Notes: generated by a model not told the origin, from the sequence alone. Positions 45,872 through 57,300 are shown, counted from the stretch's first letter. The stretch is 64,000 nt of DNA from Maratus speciosus (GCA_963932465.1 OZ010786.1:535869073-535933072), one strand, 5' to 3'. Translations and numbers: made by a program.

Positions 45872-46124
45872 TGTTAAAATAAATAAAAAGGCAGACATAA
45901 AGACGTGGATCGAAGTGAGTATATTTGATTATTAACAAGAACAATTACACAAACATACTGAAAGAAAACAGAAAATTTACAGGTATTTATAGATTTTGCA
46001 AGGCCCATGGCAGAGAATTGGCGGCCGTGAAAGAAAGCTACATTAAACAACCAATCACAAGAAACATAGTTGTACAAAAAGAAATTAATAAGAATTTAAT
46101 GTAATGCTGTGATTATTTTCAACA
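45872..46124 (-). repeat. 3' LTR of the copia element
   Basis: 253 bp. It appears identical to 50095-50347, including an incidental 67-codon open frame found in both. Confidence 0.95.
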
Positions 46125-46137
46125 CCCGCCCATAATC
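46125..46137 (-). other. Polypurine tract of the copia element
   Basis: The minus strand reads gattatgggcggg directly abutting the 3' LTR, as required for plus-strand DNA priming. Confidence 0.6.
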
Positions 46138-46209
46138 TAGCATTACATCAGAAAAACAAAGAAATTTCTTGAAATCAATCATTAATAATAATATGACACA
46201 ATTTAAACA

Positions 46210-49200
46210 TTACTTGTACAAACAACAAAGAAATAATAGTTCATAAAATTTAACTTTAGGTAATGCCTTTGTAAATAAATCAGCAATTTGCATATTCGTA
46301 GGAACATATTCAATTTTGATGTTATTTTCTTTTATAATATTGCGAACAAATTTCAATTTAATATCAATGTGTTTCATTCTACCATAATTACTCTCATTAC
46401 TGATACATTTTATACATGATTGATTATCCTCAAAAATTACTAAATCCTTAATATTTACAATTTCACTAGCAATATTTTTAAACCATAACAAGTCTTGCAA
46501 ACTTTTAGTTAAAGCAATGACTTCAGCTTCAGTTGACGATAAAGCAACTGATTTTTGTTTATTACAACACCACAGAACAGGCATGTTACAAAACATTAAA
46601 ATATAACCTGTTACTGATTTGCGGTCATTTGTGTTAGCCCCCCAATCAGCATCAACATACATGGATAATTTAGGATCAGAATTTTGTTTTTTATATACAA
46701 GTTTTAAAGACAATGTTTCTTTTAAATATCTTAAGATTTTCTTAAGTGCTTTCCATGCAATTTCAGTAGGATTTTCTTGCAATTGACTTAAACAGTTAAT
46801 AGCATACAAAATATCAGGTCGAGAAATATAAGCTAAATATAATAAACAACCTACAAGTTCACGATATGGGCCATTAAAAGGTTTACCATTTTTGAAATCA
46901 GATGGGGTGGACTTAGGAGAAATAGGAATGTCACTGGGTTTACAATCTAACATATTAAACTTACTTAACAATTTAATTATGTAAAACTCTTGATCCATTA
47001 TTAAACTATCAGAATTGAATTTCATTTGAATACCTAGAAATTCTGAAACACTTTGCGATTTTGACATGTGAAACTCGTTATGTAATAGGGAAATAACTAC
47101 ATTAGTTTCATTTACGTCTGAACCTGCAATTAACATATCATCTACATACAAAGCAATAATTATTTTATGATCATTATTATACCGAATAAAAATACAAGGT
47201 TCATTATCACAAGATTTAAAATTTAACTTTGAAATAAATTCATAAAACCTTTCAAACCATTGTCGTGGGGCTTGTTTTAAACCATATAAACTTCTTTTAA
47301 GTTTACACTTTCGCCCACTTTTATCATCATAGCCTTGCGGCTGATCCATAAAAACAAGTTCATTTAACTTACCATTCAGGAACGCTGTTTTAACATCTAA
47401 CACAAATGCATATAAGTCTTCATTTAAAATCAAAATAAGAACCAAACGTAAAGCTGGCATACTTATTACAGGGGAAAAGGTTTCACTATAGTCTAGCCCT
47501 TCTTTTTGCATAAATCCACGAGCTACGAGTCTCGCCTTATGTCGACCATCTCTTTTGATGGTAAATACCCATTTGCAGGAAATAGGTCGTTTGTCAGGTG
47601 GTAATTTTTCAAGATCCCAGACATCGTTGATTTTCATACTTTCAATCTCCGCGTCCATAGCTTCTTTCCACAAGCGTTGTTCATTACTAGGGAGGGATTT
47701 GATATCATCAAACGTTAATGTTTCTTGTTGGCAAAGTAATGCTTCGTAAACTTCAGGATCTGGATACCGTACAGGTTGCTTTGTAAATCTTTCAGATTTT
47801 CTTGTTTTGTCTTCTTTCTCTTCAGGATCATCTAATTCATCACTCGTATTGTCTAGAACATCTGGATCAATTTCATTATCGACTGGTTCTGAATTTTCTA
47901 GAATGTATTGTTTCGACTGAACATTTTCCTTTTTTTCTTCGTCAAATTTCACATTTCTTGATACAGTTATGCGTTTCGTTTCAGGATCTAGTAATCTATA
48001 TCCCATTGAAGAATAACCAATGAAGATCATTTGTTTAGACCTATCGTCAAGCTTCTTTCGATGAACGGAAGGAATTAACATGTAAGCACTGCATCCAAAA
48101 ACACGTATGTGCTTGAAATCGGCTTCTTCTCCATATTTCAGGAAGTACGGAGTTTTGTTCTCAATAGTGCTGCTTGGCATTCGGTTTTTCAAGTAAGCTG
48201 CTGAAAGGATAGCTTGACCCCAAAAAGTCTTTGGTAAATTTGATTCAGCAATCAAAGCACGTCCTATATTCAGAAGCGACCTATTGCAGCGTTCAGCTAC
48301 TCCATTCAAAGATTGCGTGTATGGAGGAGCGGGATCTATCACTATACCAAGATCTCTAGTAAAATTCACTAAATCATTAGAAAAATATTCCTTCCCGTTA
48401 TCACATCTAATTTTCTTCACTGTAGGGTTGGATTTTAAGAACATTTTTAATTCTTCTGAGACTTCACTTTTATGTTTCAGTAAACGTACTTCAGTAAAAC
48501 GAGAAAAATCATCGATAAGAGTCATAAAATAGCACTCGCCAGAAAAGGTTGTCAGAAAAATAGGTCCACAAATGTCACTATGAATCAAAGTCATTGGCTT
48601 GGTTTCTCTTTTTCTTGGTCCTCTTCCCATTGGTGTTGCACTCTGTTTTGCCCGAGCACAAATATCACAAAAAGAGTCAGGTACCGGAAGCTTCATATCT
48701 TTCAATACTTTGTCACTCGGATGACCAAGTCTGCGATGCCAGATATCACAATGATTTTTCTTTGAAGTAAGAACGGTTTCGTAAACAGGGACAAAGTCAC
48801 TTACGTATTGTCCATTCAAATCCCGTTCACCGAAGTAAAAACGGTTTCTCCCTTTTTCGATAAATACTTTTTGGTTCATGAAAATAATTGTATAATTTGC
48901 ACTTTCAATTTTCCTAACGGAAATGAGTTGCCCGTTTAAGTCTGGAACATAAAGGACATCCTTTAAAGTAATTTCCATTCCATTTGACAGTTTTCCATTA
49001 ATATTTCCAATACCTTTGATTTCTAGATTCGTTGTTTTTGATGCGCATTTAATAGTTCCTGAAGAAGGTACTAAGGATGCGAAATAATTCTCATTAGAAC
49101 ACATATGGGAAGTTGCTCCGGAATCTACTATAAATTCATTCCTTTTCCTGGAAGCATTTCCAGCAACGAAAGAAACAGCTGAAGAGGCAAATTTTTCTTC

Positions 49201-49959
49201 ATTTGAATTTTTAACAGCTTTACAGTTACGTTTTATGTGTCCGAATTTTCCACAAGAATGGCAAGTAATTTTCTTTCTACAATATTTCGCTGTATGCCCT
49301 TTAGAGTTGCAAATTTTACAAAAGAATTCTTTGCGAGTCGACACAAATGCAGTATTATCATGAGCAGCCTTAGTATATACTTTTTCTTTCTTTGAATCCA
49401 AAAGAAGTGCTTCAGCATCTAATAATCTTTGTGTCACGAAATCTAATGTCAAAACAGAATTCGGTTGGTTTTCTAAAGCAATCTTAACATTTTCAAATTC
49501 CTGAGGCAATGACATCAAAATATAAACAATAGTATCCGTTTCATTAACTTCTGCCCCAGACAGCTTAAGATCCGAAATTAATTTATTTATTTCATCAATG
49601 TGATTTCTCATAGAAACTGTACGATCTTTTTTAATCGTTGCCAATCTCTTCCGAATTAAAATTTGATTCACTGCACGCTTTGTATCATAAGTGCGTTCTA
49701 ATTTAATCCATATTTTATGAGCTGTATTTTCATCTTGAAGTGATGCAAGAACATTATCACTTAATAATGATAATAATAAAGCGTAAGCCTTTTTTGCTTT
49801 CACGACATCGGCGGCATTGTCTAGAGCTGCTTCATTTTCCAGGAATTTTTCCAATTCTTTAGCAGCAAAAATTGCCATTACTCTTCGTTTCCATACCGAA
49901 AAAACTTTTCCATCACCTTCAAAAAGAGGGACACCGTAAACATCTTTTGAAGAATCCAT
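46210..49959 (-). CDS. copia Gag-Pol polyprotein, intact
   Basis: A 1249-residue uninterrupted frame encoding capsid and all enzymes for retrotransposition through an RNA intermediate. The start was taken at MDSSKDVYG, which fits copia gag; an upstream in-frame ATG at 50004 would add 15 residues. Positions are counted from the chosen start. The gag UBN2-type region spans about 1-200. Two CCHC knuckles are at 214-227 and 233-246. Protease has DSGA at 279. The integrase HHCC is H408, H413, C431, C434, and the catalytic triad is D462, D520, E556 (CDNGKEY, NGVAERCNR). Reverse transcriptase has D855 (DVKTAFLNG) and YVDD at 938-941. RNase H has D1103, E1144, D1178. Domain order PR-INT-RT-RH defines Ty1/copia. 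All catalytic residues I looked for are present, so activity is plausible. Gag and Pol share one frame, as in Drosophila copia. Confidence 0.95.
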   Translation of the reverse strand: MDSSKDVYGVPLFEGDGKVFSVWKRRVMAIFAAKELEKFLENEAALDNAADVVKAKKAYALLLSLLSDNVLASLQDENTAHKIWIKLERTYDTKRAVNQILIRKRLATIKKDRTVSMRNHIDEINKLISDLKLSGAEVNETDTIVYILMSLPQEFENVKIALENQPNSVLTLDFVTQRLLDAEALLLDSKKEKVYTKAAHDNTAFVSTRKEFFCKICNSKGHTAKYCRKKITCHSCGKFGHIKRNCKAVKNSNEEKFASSAVSFVAGNASRKRNEFIVDSGATSHMCSNENYFASLVPSSGTIKCASKTTNLEIKGIGNINGKLSNGMEITLKDVLYVPDLNGQLISVRKIESANYTIIFMNQKVFIEKGRNRFYFGERDLNGQYVSDFVPVYETVLTSKKNHCDIWHRRLGHPSDKVLKDMKLPVPDSFCDICARAKQSATPMGRGPRKRETKPMTLIHSDICGPIFLTTFSGECYFMTLIDDFSRFTEVRLLKHKSEVSEELKMFLKSNPTVKKIRCDNGKEYFSNDLVNFTRDLGIVIDPAPPYTQSLNGVAERCNRSLLNIGRALIAESNLPKTFWGQAILSAAYLKNRMPSSTIENKTPYFLKYGEEADFKHIRVFGCSAYMLIPSVHRKKLDDRSKQMIFIGYSSMGYRLLDPETKRITVSRNVKFDEEKKENVQSKQYILENSEPVDNEIDPDVLDNTSDELDDPEEKEDKTRKSERFTKQPVRYPDPEVYEALLCQQETLTFDDIKSLPSNEQRLWKEAMDAEIESMKINDVWDLEKLPPDKRPISCKWVFTIKRDGRHKARLVARGFMQKEGLDYSETFSPVISMPALRLVLILILNEDLYAFVLDVKTAFLNGKLNELVFMDQPQGYDDKSGRKCKLKRSLYGLKQAPRQWFERFYEFISKLNFKSCDNEPCIFIRYNNDHKIIIALYVDDMLIAGSDVNETNVVISLLHNEFHMSKSQSVSEFLGIQMKFNSDSLIMDQEFYIIKLLSKFNMLDCKPSDIPISPKSTPSDFKNGKPFNGPYRELVGCLLYLAYISRPDILYAINCLSQLQENPTEIAWKALKKILRYLKETLSLKLVYKKQNSDPKLSMYVDADWGANTNDRKSVTGYILMFCNMPVLWCCNKQKSVALSSTEAEVIALTKSLQDLLWFKNIASEIVNIKDLVIFEDNQSCIKCISNESNYGRMKHIDIKLKFVRNIIKENNIKIEYVPTNMQIADLFTKALPKVKFYELLFLCCLYK

Positions 49960-50081
49960 TCTGCTCGATAAAATATATAAAAAGAAAGATAAAATCTTTT
50001 TCACTCAAAATCCCAGCAGAAAATGAAAAACAGAAAGATAACGGCGTCAGTATGTCTCGCAGCTCATTTCAAAACTTGCTA

Positions 50082-50094
50082 ACCAACGCTCTGC
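50082..50094 (-). other. Putative primer binding site of the copia element
   Basis: On the minus strand agcagagcgttgg directly follows the 5' LTR. The first bases (AGCAGAGC) resemble the complement of the 3' end of initiator tRNA-Met, the primer commonly used by copia elements. The match is short and the assignment is tentative. Confidence 0.4.
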
Positions 50095-50347
50095 TGTTAA
50101 AATAAATAAAAAGGCAGACATAAAGACGTGGATCGAAGTGAGTATATTTGATTATTAACAAGAACAATTACACAAACATACTGAAAGAAAACAGAAAATT
50201 TACAGGTATTTATAGATTTTGCAAGGCCCATGGCAGAGAATTGGCGGCCGTGAAAGAAAGCTACATTAAACAACCAATCACAAGAAACATAGTTGTACAA
50301 AAAGAAATTAATAAGAATTTAATGTAATGCTGTGATTATTTTCAACA
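50095..50347 (-). repeat. 5' LTR of the copia element, with promoter
   Basis: 253 bp. The minus strand carries gattgg (CCAAT-type box in inverse form) and TATAAATA (plus strand 50207-50214), a plausible core promoter. Confidence 0.95.
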
Positions 50348-50352
50348 AAACC

Positions 50353-51274
50353 CAGTGAATTTTGGCTTTATTTCGTTTTTATTTTGTCAATTAAATGATT
50401 TTGCCGTGCCGGCTCCATTACGAAATACTAATAAACATCTTGCACATGATAAACGTTCAGAATTTCTCTCCCGCTAATTTTCTGCAACGAAATTAAAGCT
50501 TTATCAATAAATAAATAAAAGAATAATATATAAAAAAGCACGAATTTAACATAGATGTAATCGAACAATTTAAATATTTAGAGCCGAATTGGGAAATATA
50601 TGTGTTTTTAAATGTAATTTGTATGAAATAGAGTTGCTAGGCAACTGTTAAAGTAAAAGAGAAAAAATCTATATATTGAAAACACAAGATAGTTTTTTTA
50701 GACATCTTCCCTGAACTTTCTACTGTACCAATTTTGAATAATTCTTTTTTTTAAGGAAAGCTGTTCATTTGTAGATGTCCTCGCACTCGCTATTTTTCTA
50801 AATATTTCCACTTTTATATTTTTAATTTAATTTGAAACGTTTTTTGAAATCTCATCAAAATGGTAGCAATCGTATTATTTCCACTGTTGCAGAAAAAAAA
50901 GAAATATTGGGGTTTATTTATCCTTATTGATACCATTTACTCATTACAATTAAAAATAACTTTACTTTAAGTCAAAACAGAAAATGACGTGACTATTTAA
51001 AATCATTTACGCTCATAAAGTTAATGTTACAATATATTTTCATTCGGCTGATACCGAATTTGAGGCACTTGGCGTAATACTTCAAGTGCCATATTTAAAA
51101 GAAAACAATCCTTTTCTTTGATAAAACTATATATTTTTACACAAATACATCTAAAAGACATCAGTTTCTGGAATTTGTACTTCGCGGTACTGAAATTAGA
51201 ACCTCAAGCCAAAAGAATACATTTTCACATGCAAAGTTTTAGCTGACAAACGGAACTTCACGTTTGAAAATCTA
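50353..51274. other. Continuation of the split Helitron-like repeat and flanking AT-rich DNA
   Basis: The segment 50353-50515 aligns with 51500-51646 (ggctccattacgaaata and following). The rest, to 51274, has no identified content. Confidence 0.5.
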
Positions 51275-51646
51275 TCTATATTGTAAAGGAAAAGCATGTC
51301 CGTGCGTAAGACTGACGTCATTTTGAGAATGGCAACGCTTGACGATTAAATGTCGGTTTTGCAATCTTTGCTACTGCAATTTTTTGAATTTCTAAACATC
51401 GCGCATCTTCAATTTTTACACCCGTTATATAGGGGAAAATCTACTTTCAAATGCAATTTGCTTGAAAACTTTATCTTAAATGATTTATTTATTATGTCTT
51501 TTTAAATAATTTTCAAGCATAATGTTTTTTAATCTATATCCATTGCGTACAGGCTCCATTACGAAATAAGCCATTTGCACTTAAAATAATAAATAATTCA
51601 GCATTTGTCCCTTACTAATTTTTTATAGCGAAAAAACTTCATCAAT
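51275..51646 (+). repeat. Second copy of the Helitron-like repeat (5' part)
   Basis: Collinear with the repeat that hosts the copia insertion: tctatattgtaaagg, cgtaagactgacgtcatttt, ctaaacatcgcgcat and ggctccattacgaaata. It stops at 51646, where another A|TC start follows. Confidence 0.65.
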
Positions 51647-52774
51647 CTATTATATTAAAAAGTGACTGTCCGTTTGTATTTCACAGCTCTTCTTCCTACA
51701 ATATGGAATGTTTGATGATCAAATTAACGCCAGTTATCCGCATGGGCCCAGGGATGTTAAAAGTGGTCGTAGAATTTTAAAATTGGATTAGTTTTCGAGA
51801 TATAAATTTTTACGTTATTTTTAATGACATTTCTGTAATGATGGAAACTAAAATTGCTCCATTTCTGGTGATAAAAGAGAGGAGGAAAATGGCAAGGATT
51901 ATTAGGTATTTTACAGTACATTGTACAGTATTGTACTGATGATGTCTTGCGTGTCGCTTGGCGAAACGTTTACTTATTGTATTTTTAATTGTTTTTAAGT
52001 ATATTCTTTATAAATTTTATTTTTTAACTGTGCTCAAGTCTGTCTTAGTTTATTTTATTTGGTGTTTTAATTATTAGGTATCATTGTTTGAAATCATTTT
52101 TAAATTGAAATTAACGTATATTTGAATAAATAGGGGAAAACTTATTGTAGTTTTCAAGAAAATTTCACGAAATACAAACTCACACATATTCAAGCTTCAG
52201 GAATCCGTTTATTTTAGAAACACAAATTCGATTCTCGACTGGAACATTGAGATAAATTCTGTTGACGTCAAAAGAAAAAACAAACAAACATCGTACGTTA
52301 TTTTCATTTAATTTAAAGTCGAAAAGTAGATTTTCAATTATTGCCTTAAGATGGCTAATAAAACATTTCAGAAGTGGACATTAAAAATGAATTTTTTTGC
52401 AAGAAAAAAAATAATTATCTAAAAATTCATTTTAATTCATAAATATAAAATGCTTCTGAATAAATTCGTTCAAAATTCATTTATGTATAAGTTGACCCAA
52501 ATGACATCATTTCTACCAACTCCGAAATTCGAAGCAAAATCTTGGAAGAGCGAAAAGCTCGAGGCAAATAAAGTTATAGTGTATGTGCATTTTTATTGGG
52601 AAAGCTTTCAACTTAAATTGTAAATATAACTTATTATTTGAAATATTATACTTAATAAAATTAATATTGCAATGGCTTTCTAAATTTACAATAAAGTTAA
52701 TATTTTATTTTTCGCAAAAAAATCGATTGTCTCATGCAATTCAAAAGCAACACAACGGGTTGCTACGCAACTAG
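51647..52774 (+). mobile_element. Possible third Helitron-like insertion
   Basis: A|TCTATTATATTAAAAAGTGAC followed by tgtccgtttg is a typical Helitron 5' end. It interrupts the second repeat copy at the exact place where the first copy continues with taaataaat. The only convincing CTAG|T end with hairpin downstream is at 52774. Confidence 0.5.
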
Positions 52775-53253
52775 TTAGAATAATATTGAAGCTATAATAC
52801 CTAATGTTGCCACTAAAATACAATATGAAAATATTATTAAATCGATTTTCAACATGTAGATGGCAACACTTGTGCTGTTTAAGAATAAAGATATTTTTCA
52901 ATTGTTGCTACTTGTTCTTTTTGTTTTGTTTGGATGCTTGCGAAATACCCTATTTTGCTCTGCAGTGAGCAAGTTAAATTTATTTCTTATTATAGTTCCT
53001 AAAATTCTTGTGTGTTTAATATTATATAATTTTATCAAAAAAAATTATTTTTTAAATTAAAGACCAGTATTGCCGATTAGAAACAAACAGTTTTTTAGCA
53101 GTAAACCATACTTAAAACAAAATATGATTTTTTAAAGTATTTTTCCCATGATTTATTTAATAAATGACAGCCGAAAAACATTATTACAAGGATTTTTGAA
53201 AAAATCAGGCATTTAAGGGTTAAATAAAAATAGCACATCAGAAAGTTTTATTA

Positions 53254-53385
53254 TCAATAGACTTCTATGTGTGTACCTTTGGAAGCACGGCCAACGCCTA
53301 AACGGTAATCCAGTTCTCCGCAAATGTTTGGTGGCAGATCAGGTGTTATTTGACAAATTGCTTTTATGATAGGCTTTTTCTACTC
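53254..53385 (-). pseudogene. Transposase C-terminal tail (DUF4817-associated type)
   Basis: The minus-strand frame reads 'ICGELDYRLGVGRASKG' and 'THIEVY' before TGA. This is the same C-terminal signature as in the element at 20120-20660 (there DYRLDAVR and HIEHL). Only the tail is kept, in a deletion derivative. Confidence 0.7.
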
Positions 53386-53536
53386 ATCCGGAGTTTCAGT
53401 TTTTTGTTTTGTTCAATGTTTTAAAATCTCGGAACGGTTTCTAATTCACGGAGGTGAAGTCTATTATATTCTAATGGGGAGCTCCGTAATAATAATCCAT
53501 AACTTTTCGATACTTATATACACCGGACACCCTGTA

Positions 53537-56224
53537 CATAAAGGATTCATAAATAGGAAAATATATATAAAGAATATAACAAATGTAGAAGATTTAAACA
53601 AATTCGGAGAATAAAAATCCGTTTTATAATTGCATACTTTTCACCAGTTCAAACTGAACCAAATTGCCAATGCAATGCTCATTGAATTATCATTAAATTA
53701 AAAAGAAAGATATTTTTTCAAATTGCAAATTCATAAATTCATCTTGCTTAAATAATAAAAAATAAATATCATTGATTTTCTTTTTTATATCATATCTAAC
53801 GGGATAATAAGCAAACTATTTTAAGAAATCACATATTTTGATTAAATATGTATATTGCACTGTTTTAACATCTTTAAAAAAAAATTATTCGGAATTATTT
53901 TTCACAGACAATTGGTACGTGTTGAATACCTTTATGAAAACGGCATTTTCCCTTTTATATTATACATCTAAATGCATTTACTTATTACTTTTTAGGTTTA
54001 TTAGACAAGATAAAAGAACTGAAAAAAGATAATGCACGTTTAAGTCAATGTGTGATTTATGTTATAAAACATAATTTTCATTAAATTACTTTCTTATGGG
54101 ATATAATTTTACACTTGCTAATTTCCTTTATGCAATACTTTTAGAAGAAGATAAAAAAAAGAGAGCCGCATATCTGACTTACTTGAATTTGGGATTCTCA
54201 TGTTAAAATTTTATTCTAAGTATATTTTTTAAAATTTTTAAGTAGTTTTTTTTTTCTAACGAAAATTTCCTATTGTAAACATTTGTACTTTTATTGAGAG
54301 ATATTTTTATTATATGTTATCCATTAAAGGAGTTTTTTTTTTTGTCTAAATTACACAGAAAATCTTTAAGAAAGAAATTGTTTAATACTCTCTTAAATAA
54401 ATGCGTATTTTACGCTGTGAAACTTAACTTTTTCCACATTCATCATTGATGCATAAAATTCTCTACTTACAATTTCATATAGGGAATATTTTGAGGACAC
54501 ATTAAAAAGATGAACAGTGAAGACACCTCGGACTTTTTGCGGATGACAGGAACTGAGAATCTTCACGCTGAAAAGTATTTTTGAAGAATAGAAGTATATT
54601 TCAGTGTTTTTGGAGACCTCTAGAATCGTATAAATATAATACTTAAAAAAAAAATCTAGTTTTTTCTTACCTCTATTTCTGTGTGTAATGATTTAAACGA
54701 ATATTATCCGACAATAATATTCTCTTTTGAATTATTAAATCTGAGAAAAATTACAAAATGTTTTATTTCTCACTGCAACACTTGAATAACTGGATCTTTT
54801 CGCATTAATAACAGTTAATTAAATGATTTTCGAATTTCTGTTAAACTTCTTAGATTATAATTTAAACAAACATAATGTATAGGAAAGGTCACCAATCGTT
54901 TGTGCGTGACCATATGTATTAGTCTATTAGAAAGTGTGGACTTGTTACTTTTCTTCAAATACTAACTAATATTTAACAAAATTCTTTTATTTATGGAATT
55001 TTATTTTCTTTGTAATTTATAAATGAGAGCAAGGAATAACAAAAAATCAGTATGTACAGAAATTCATAATATTTCCAAAAACAAAGAATTTTTAATATTT
55101 AGCTCACCATTAAAAATTTCCATTTGGTAAGTCAAAAATCGATAAAAAAAATATATTCAGTTTTTAGTGACATATTCGTTTAAAATACATATCTATCGCA
55201 GTAATTAAACATGTTATTTTCTCGATTTTACATAAAAAGGACTCTCCGTAATGTAATAACGTCATTAGAGCTATAAACACAAGAACATAAAAATAAGTGT
55301 ATAATGTTACACAAATATACAAGAACGTTCTTCACATAAAAAATGTGCGATCATAAGTTTTCGAAGAATGCCTAGTTATGATTTTATAACGTTACTCCAC
55401 AAGACAAGTGAAGTATGAGAATTCACTCCAGGGTTTAACCCTTTATGTAGTGAATTATGAGTTCAAGAAAATTTTATCTTCTAAAGCATTTTTCGTCAAT
55501 TTATGAAACTACATTATAAGACCTACATAATCATTTAATAAATTTTGGAAGGATTTTAGAAGGATTGAAGGATTTAAAAGGATTCATTAAATTTGAGTTT
55601 ATAAGGATTTTGTGCAAAATTTATAACCACACTCAAATCTGTTATTTCAAATCTTTTTCTTAGTATTTTGTAGTATTAGGAAATGTACAAATATTATGTT
55701 CTTAGAATAGTAATATAGAAATATTTCCCGATTGAACCCCCCCCCCCCCCCACAACGCCAAGAAAGATGAAAAGCTACAAATACAAATGAAATCATCCTT
55801 TTAAAAATATTTTAGTTTTGTGTATCTTATCATGCTTTTGGAACAAGATAAAGTAATGAATCTATAACACATTCTAAACTGTATTACTACTAATCGATGT
55901 ATTTAATGAATTTTATAACAAGTTATTTTAATGGTATTTATAAGTAAAGTCAGTAGATAAAGGGTTAAGCATATCACGTAATGCACTAAGAGTAAGATAA
56001 GTTTAATAATACTTACAAACAGCCGTAAATGTACTTCAATAGTGATCATAGTGAGTTCGGTAACAGAATTCATTTGCATGTCTTTGTAAATAAAGGATAA
56101 ATGACACGCCATCCATTACCGATAAAAATATTTTTTGTGAAATTTTGTAGTGCGTTTTTTAATAGTATATTTTAGTAGGATATTTTAAAATTTTATTATA
56201 TACAAGTATCACAACAAAATTCAA
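53537..56224. other. AT-rich non-coding stretch
   Basis: Contains the dispersed repeat at 54340-54580 and a C15 run at 55737-55751. The small frames (53366-53614, 53838-54032 and 55903-56112) have no recognisable domain. Confidence 0.45.
54340..54580 (+). repeat. Dispersed repeat copy (partner at 19640-19880)
   Basis: Same order of ttgtttaatac, ttttccacatt, ataaaattctctactt and gggaatatttt as the partner copy. Confidence 0.55.
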
Positions 56225-57300
56225 CTGCACCACATACAATTTTTACCAATGGATCCTAATGTAATGAAATGTTTTGTTTGTCAATCTAAATAAATTATTA
56301 ATGCTACTTATTCTATACACCTGAGCTCGTTGCGTGCTATCTCAAGGTTAATATCATTTTCTTATGTTTCAGATATAATAACATGATTAAAAATCTCAGA
56401 TTTGTTTTCTTATAAACACTACGTAACAGACTTTTTTTCTGCTTCCTGTAAATTATATTTCTATGCACTACGCACATCATATAAACCACAGAGCATTCCA
56501 TAATGACCGTCAGAAACATATAACAAGCTCGTGGTAATCCAATTATATTTACGCAACTTATGAATTGAGTTTTTTATTTCACCACAAATAATCTTTACCC
56601 ATGAATCATAATGTAATGAAATGCTTTGTTTGTCAATCTAAATAAACTATTAATGATACTTATTCTATACACCTGAGCTTGTTGTATTCCATCTCAAGGA
56701 TTATATCTTTCTTTTAGGTTTCAGATATCGTAATATGAATAAAAGGCTCAGATTATTATTTTTTTTTTGTTGTTGTTTTTTATAAACACTATGTAACAGA
56801 CTTTGTTGTTCTCTGTAAATTATATTTCTACGCACTACGCACATCATATAAGCTACAAATCATTCCATAATGACCCTCAAAAACGTATATCAAGCTCGTG
56901 GTAATCCAATTATATTTACGCGACTTGTGAAATGAGTTTTTCATTGCACCACAAATAATATTTACCCATGAATCATAATGTAATGAAATACTTTGTTTGT
57001 CAACTAAATAAACTATTAATGCTACATATTCTATACACCTGAGCTCGTTGTATTCCACCTGAAGGATTATATCATTTTTTTAGGTATCAGATATCGTAAC
57101 ATGAATAAAAAGCTCAGATTTGTTTTTTTTATGAACACTATGTAACATACTTGTTTTGGTCCGTGTAAATGATATTTCTATGTGCTACGTACATCATTTG
57201 AATACAGAGTATTTCCTTCTAACCCCCCAAAACGTACATTAAGCTCGTGGTAATCCAATTAAAGTTACGCAACTTATTGAATTGAGTTTTTTATATCGTG
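56225..57300 (+). repeat. Tandem array, three units of 352-366 bp
   Basis: 'ctatacacctgagct(c/t)(g)ttg' recurs at about 56313, 56665 and 57031; the 'ctgagct' landmark is at 56321, 56673 and 57039. 'ataatgtaatgaaat', 'aacactatgtaaca', 'tcaagctcgtggtaatccaatta' and 'gagttttt(t/c)at' recur in each unit. Divergence is moderate. No coding content. Confidence 0.85.

Larger units (their letters stand above)
45872..50347 (-). mobile_element. Complete Ty1/copia retrotransposon
   Basis: Two 253-bp LTRs in direct orientation (45872-46124 and 50095-50347) start TGTTA and end CAACA (plus strand). AAACC is at 45867-45871 and 50348-50352, a 5-bp target duplication. The element is transcribed on the minus strand. 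The order is 5' LTR 50347-50095, a 135-bp leader, one gag-pol frame, a purine-rich tract atgggcggg (plus 46125-46133) immediately before the 3' LTR, then the 3' LTR. All hallmarks of an intact autonomous copy are present. It is inserted in a Helitron-like repeat. Confidence 0.95.
45451..52774 (+). mobile_element. Helitron-like insertion(s), hosting the copia element
   Basis: The 5' end A|TCTATATTATAAAGGACAAA is at 45451. A related start A|TCTATATTGTAAAGGAAAAG is at 51275. The 3' end has a hairpin (gcaacacaacgggttgc) followed by tacgcaaCTAG and T at 52771-52775. TC start, CTRR end, upstream hairpin and insertion between A and T are Helitron hallmarks. Sequence at 45455-45870 plus 50353-50515 is collinear with 51275-51646 (cgtcattttg, ctaaacatcgc, ggctccattacgaaata, ttatcaat), so at least two copies are present. 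Which 5' end belongs to the 3' end at 52774 is not decided. Confidence 0.65.
45392..53219. mobile_element. TTAA-flanked (piggyBac-type) MITE split by Helitron and copia insertions
   Basis: TTAA is at 45388-45391 and 53220-53223. The ends are cccttaaatgtcggctgt and, minus strand, cccttaaatgcctgat; 'tttttcggc' follows on both sides. The MITE proper would be 45392-45450 plus 52775-53219, about 500 bp. It sits inside the DUF4817-type element and hosts the Helitron-like copies. Confidence 0.7.
45299..53536 (-). mobile_element. Short Tc1/mariner-group element (DUF4817 type) split by a nest of insertions
   Basis: The left end is tacagggtgttcggtctata and the right end, minus strand, is tacagggtgtccggtgtata. 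The inner parts also match for about 75 bp (aaaagttat, attattttac/attattacgg, cccattagaat). TA borders are present. Joining 45299-45391 to 53220-53536 gives an element of about 410 bp. The right part keeps a transposase tail. All sequence between is later insertions. Confidence 0.75.

Noticed and set aside
47555..49418. Open frames antisense to, or in other frames of, the copia gag-pol gene
   Set aside because: They are shadows of the 1249-codon frame and have no independent motifs.
50097..50300. An identical 67-codon frame in both copia LTRs
   Set aside because: It overlaps promoter sequence of the LTR, has no recognised domain, and its identity reflects LTR identity.
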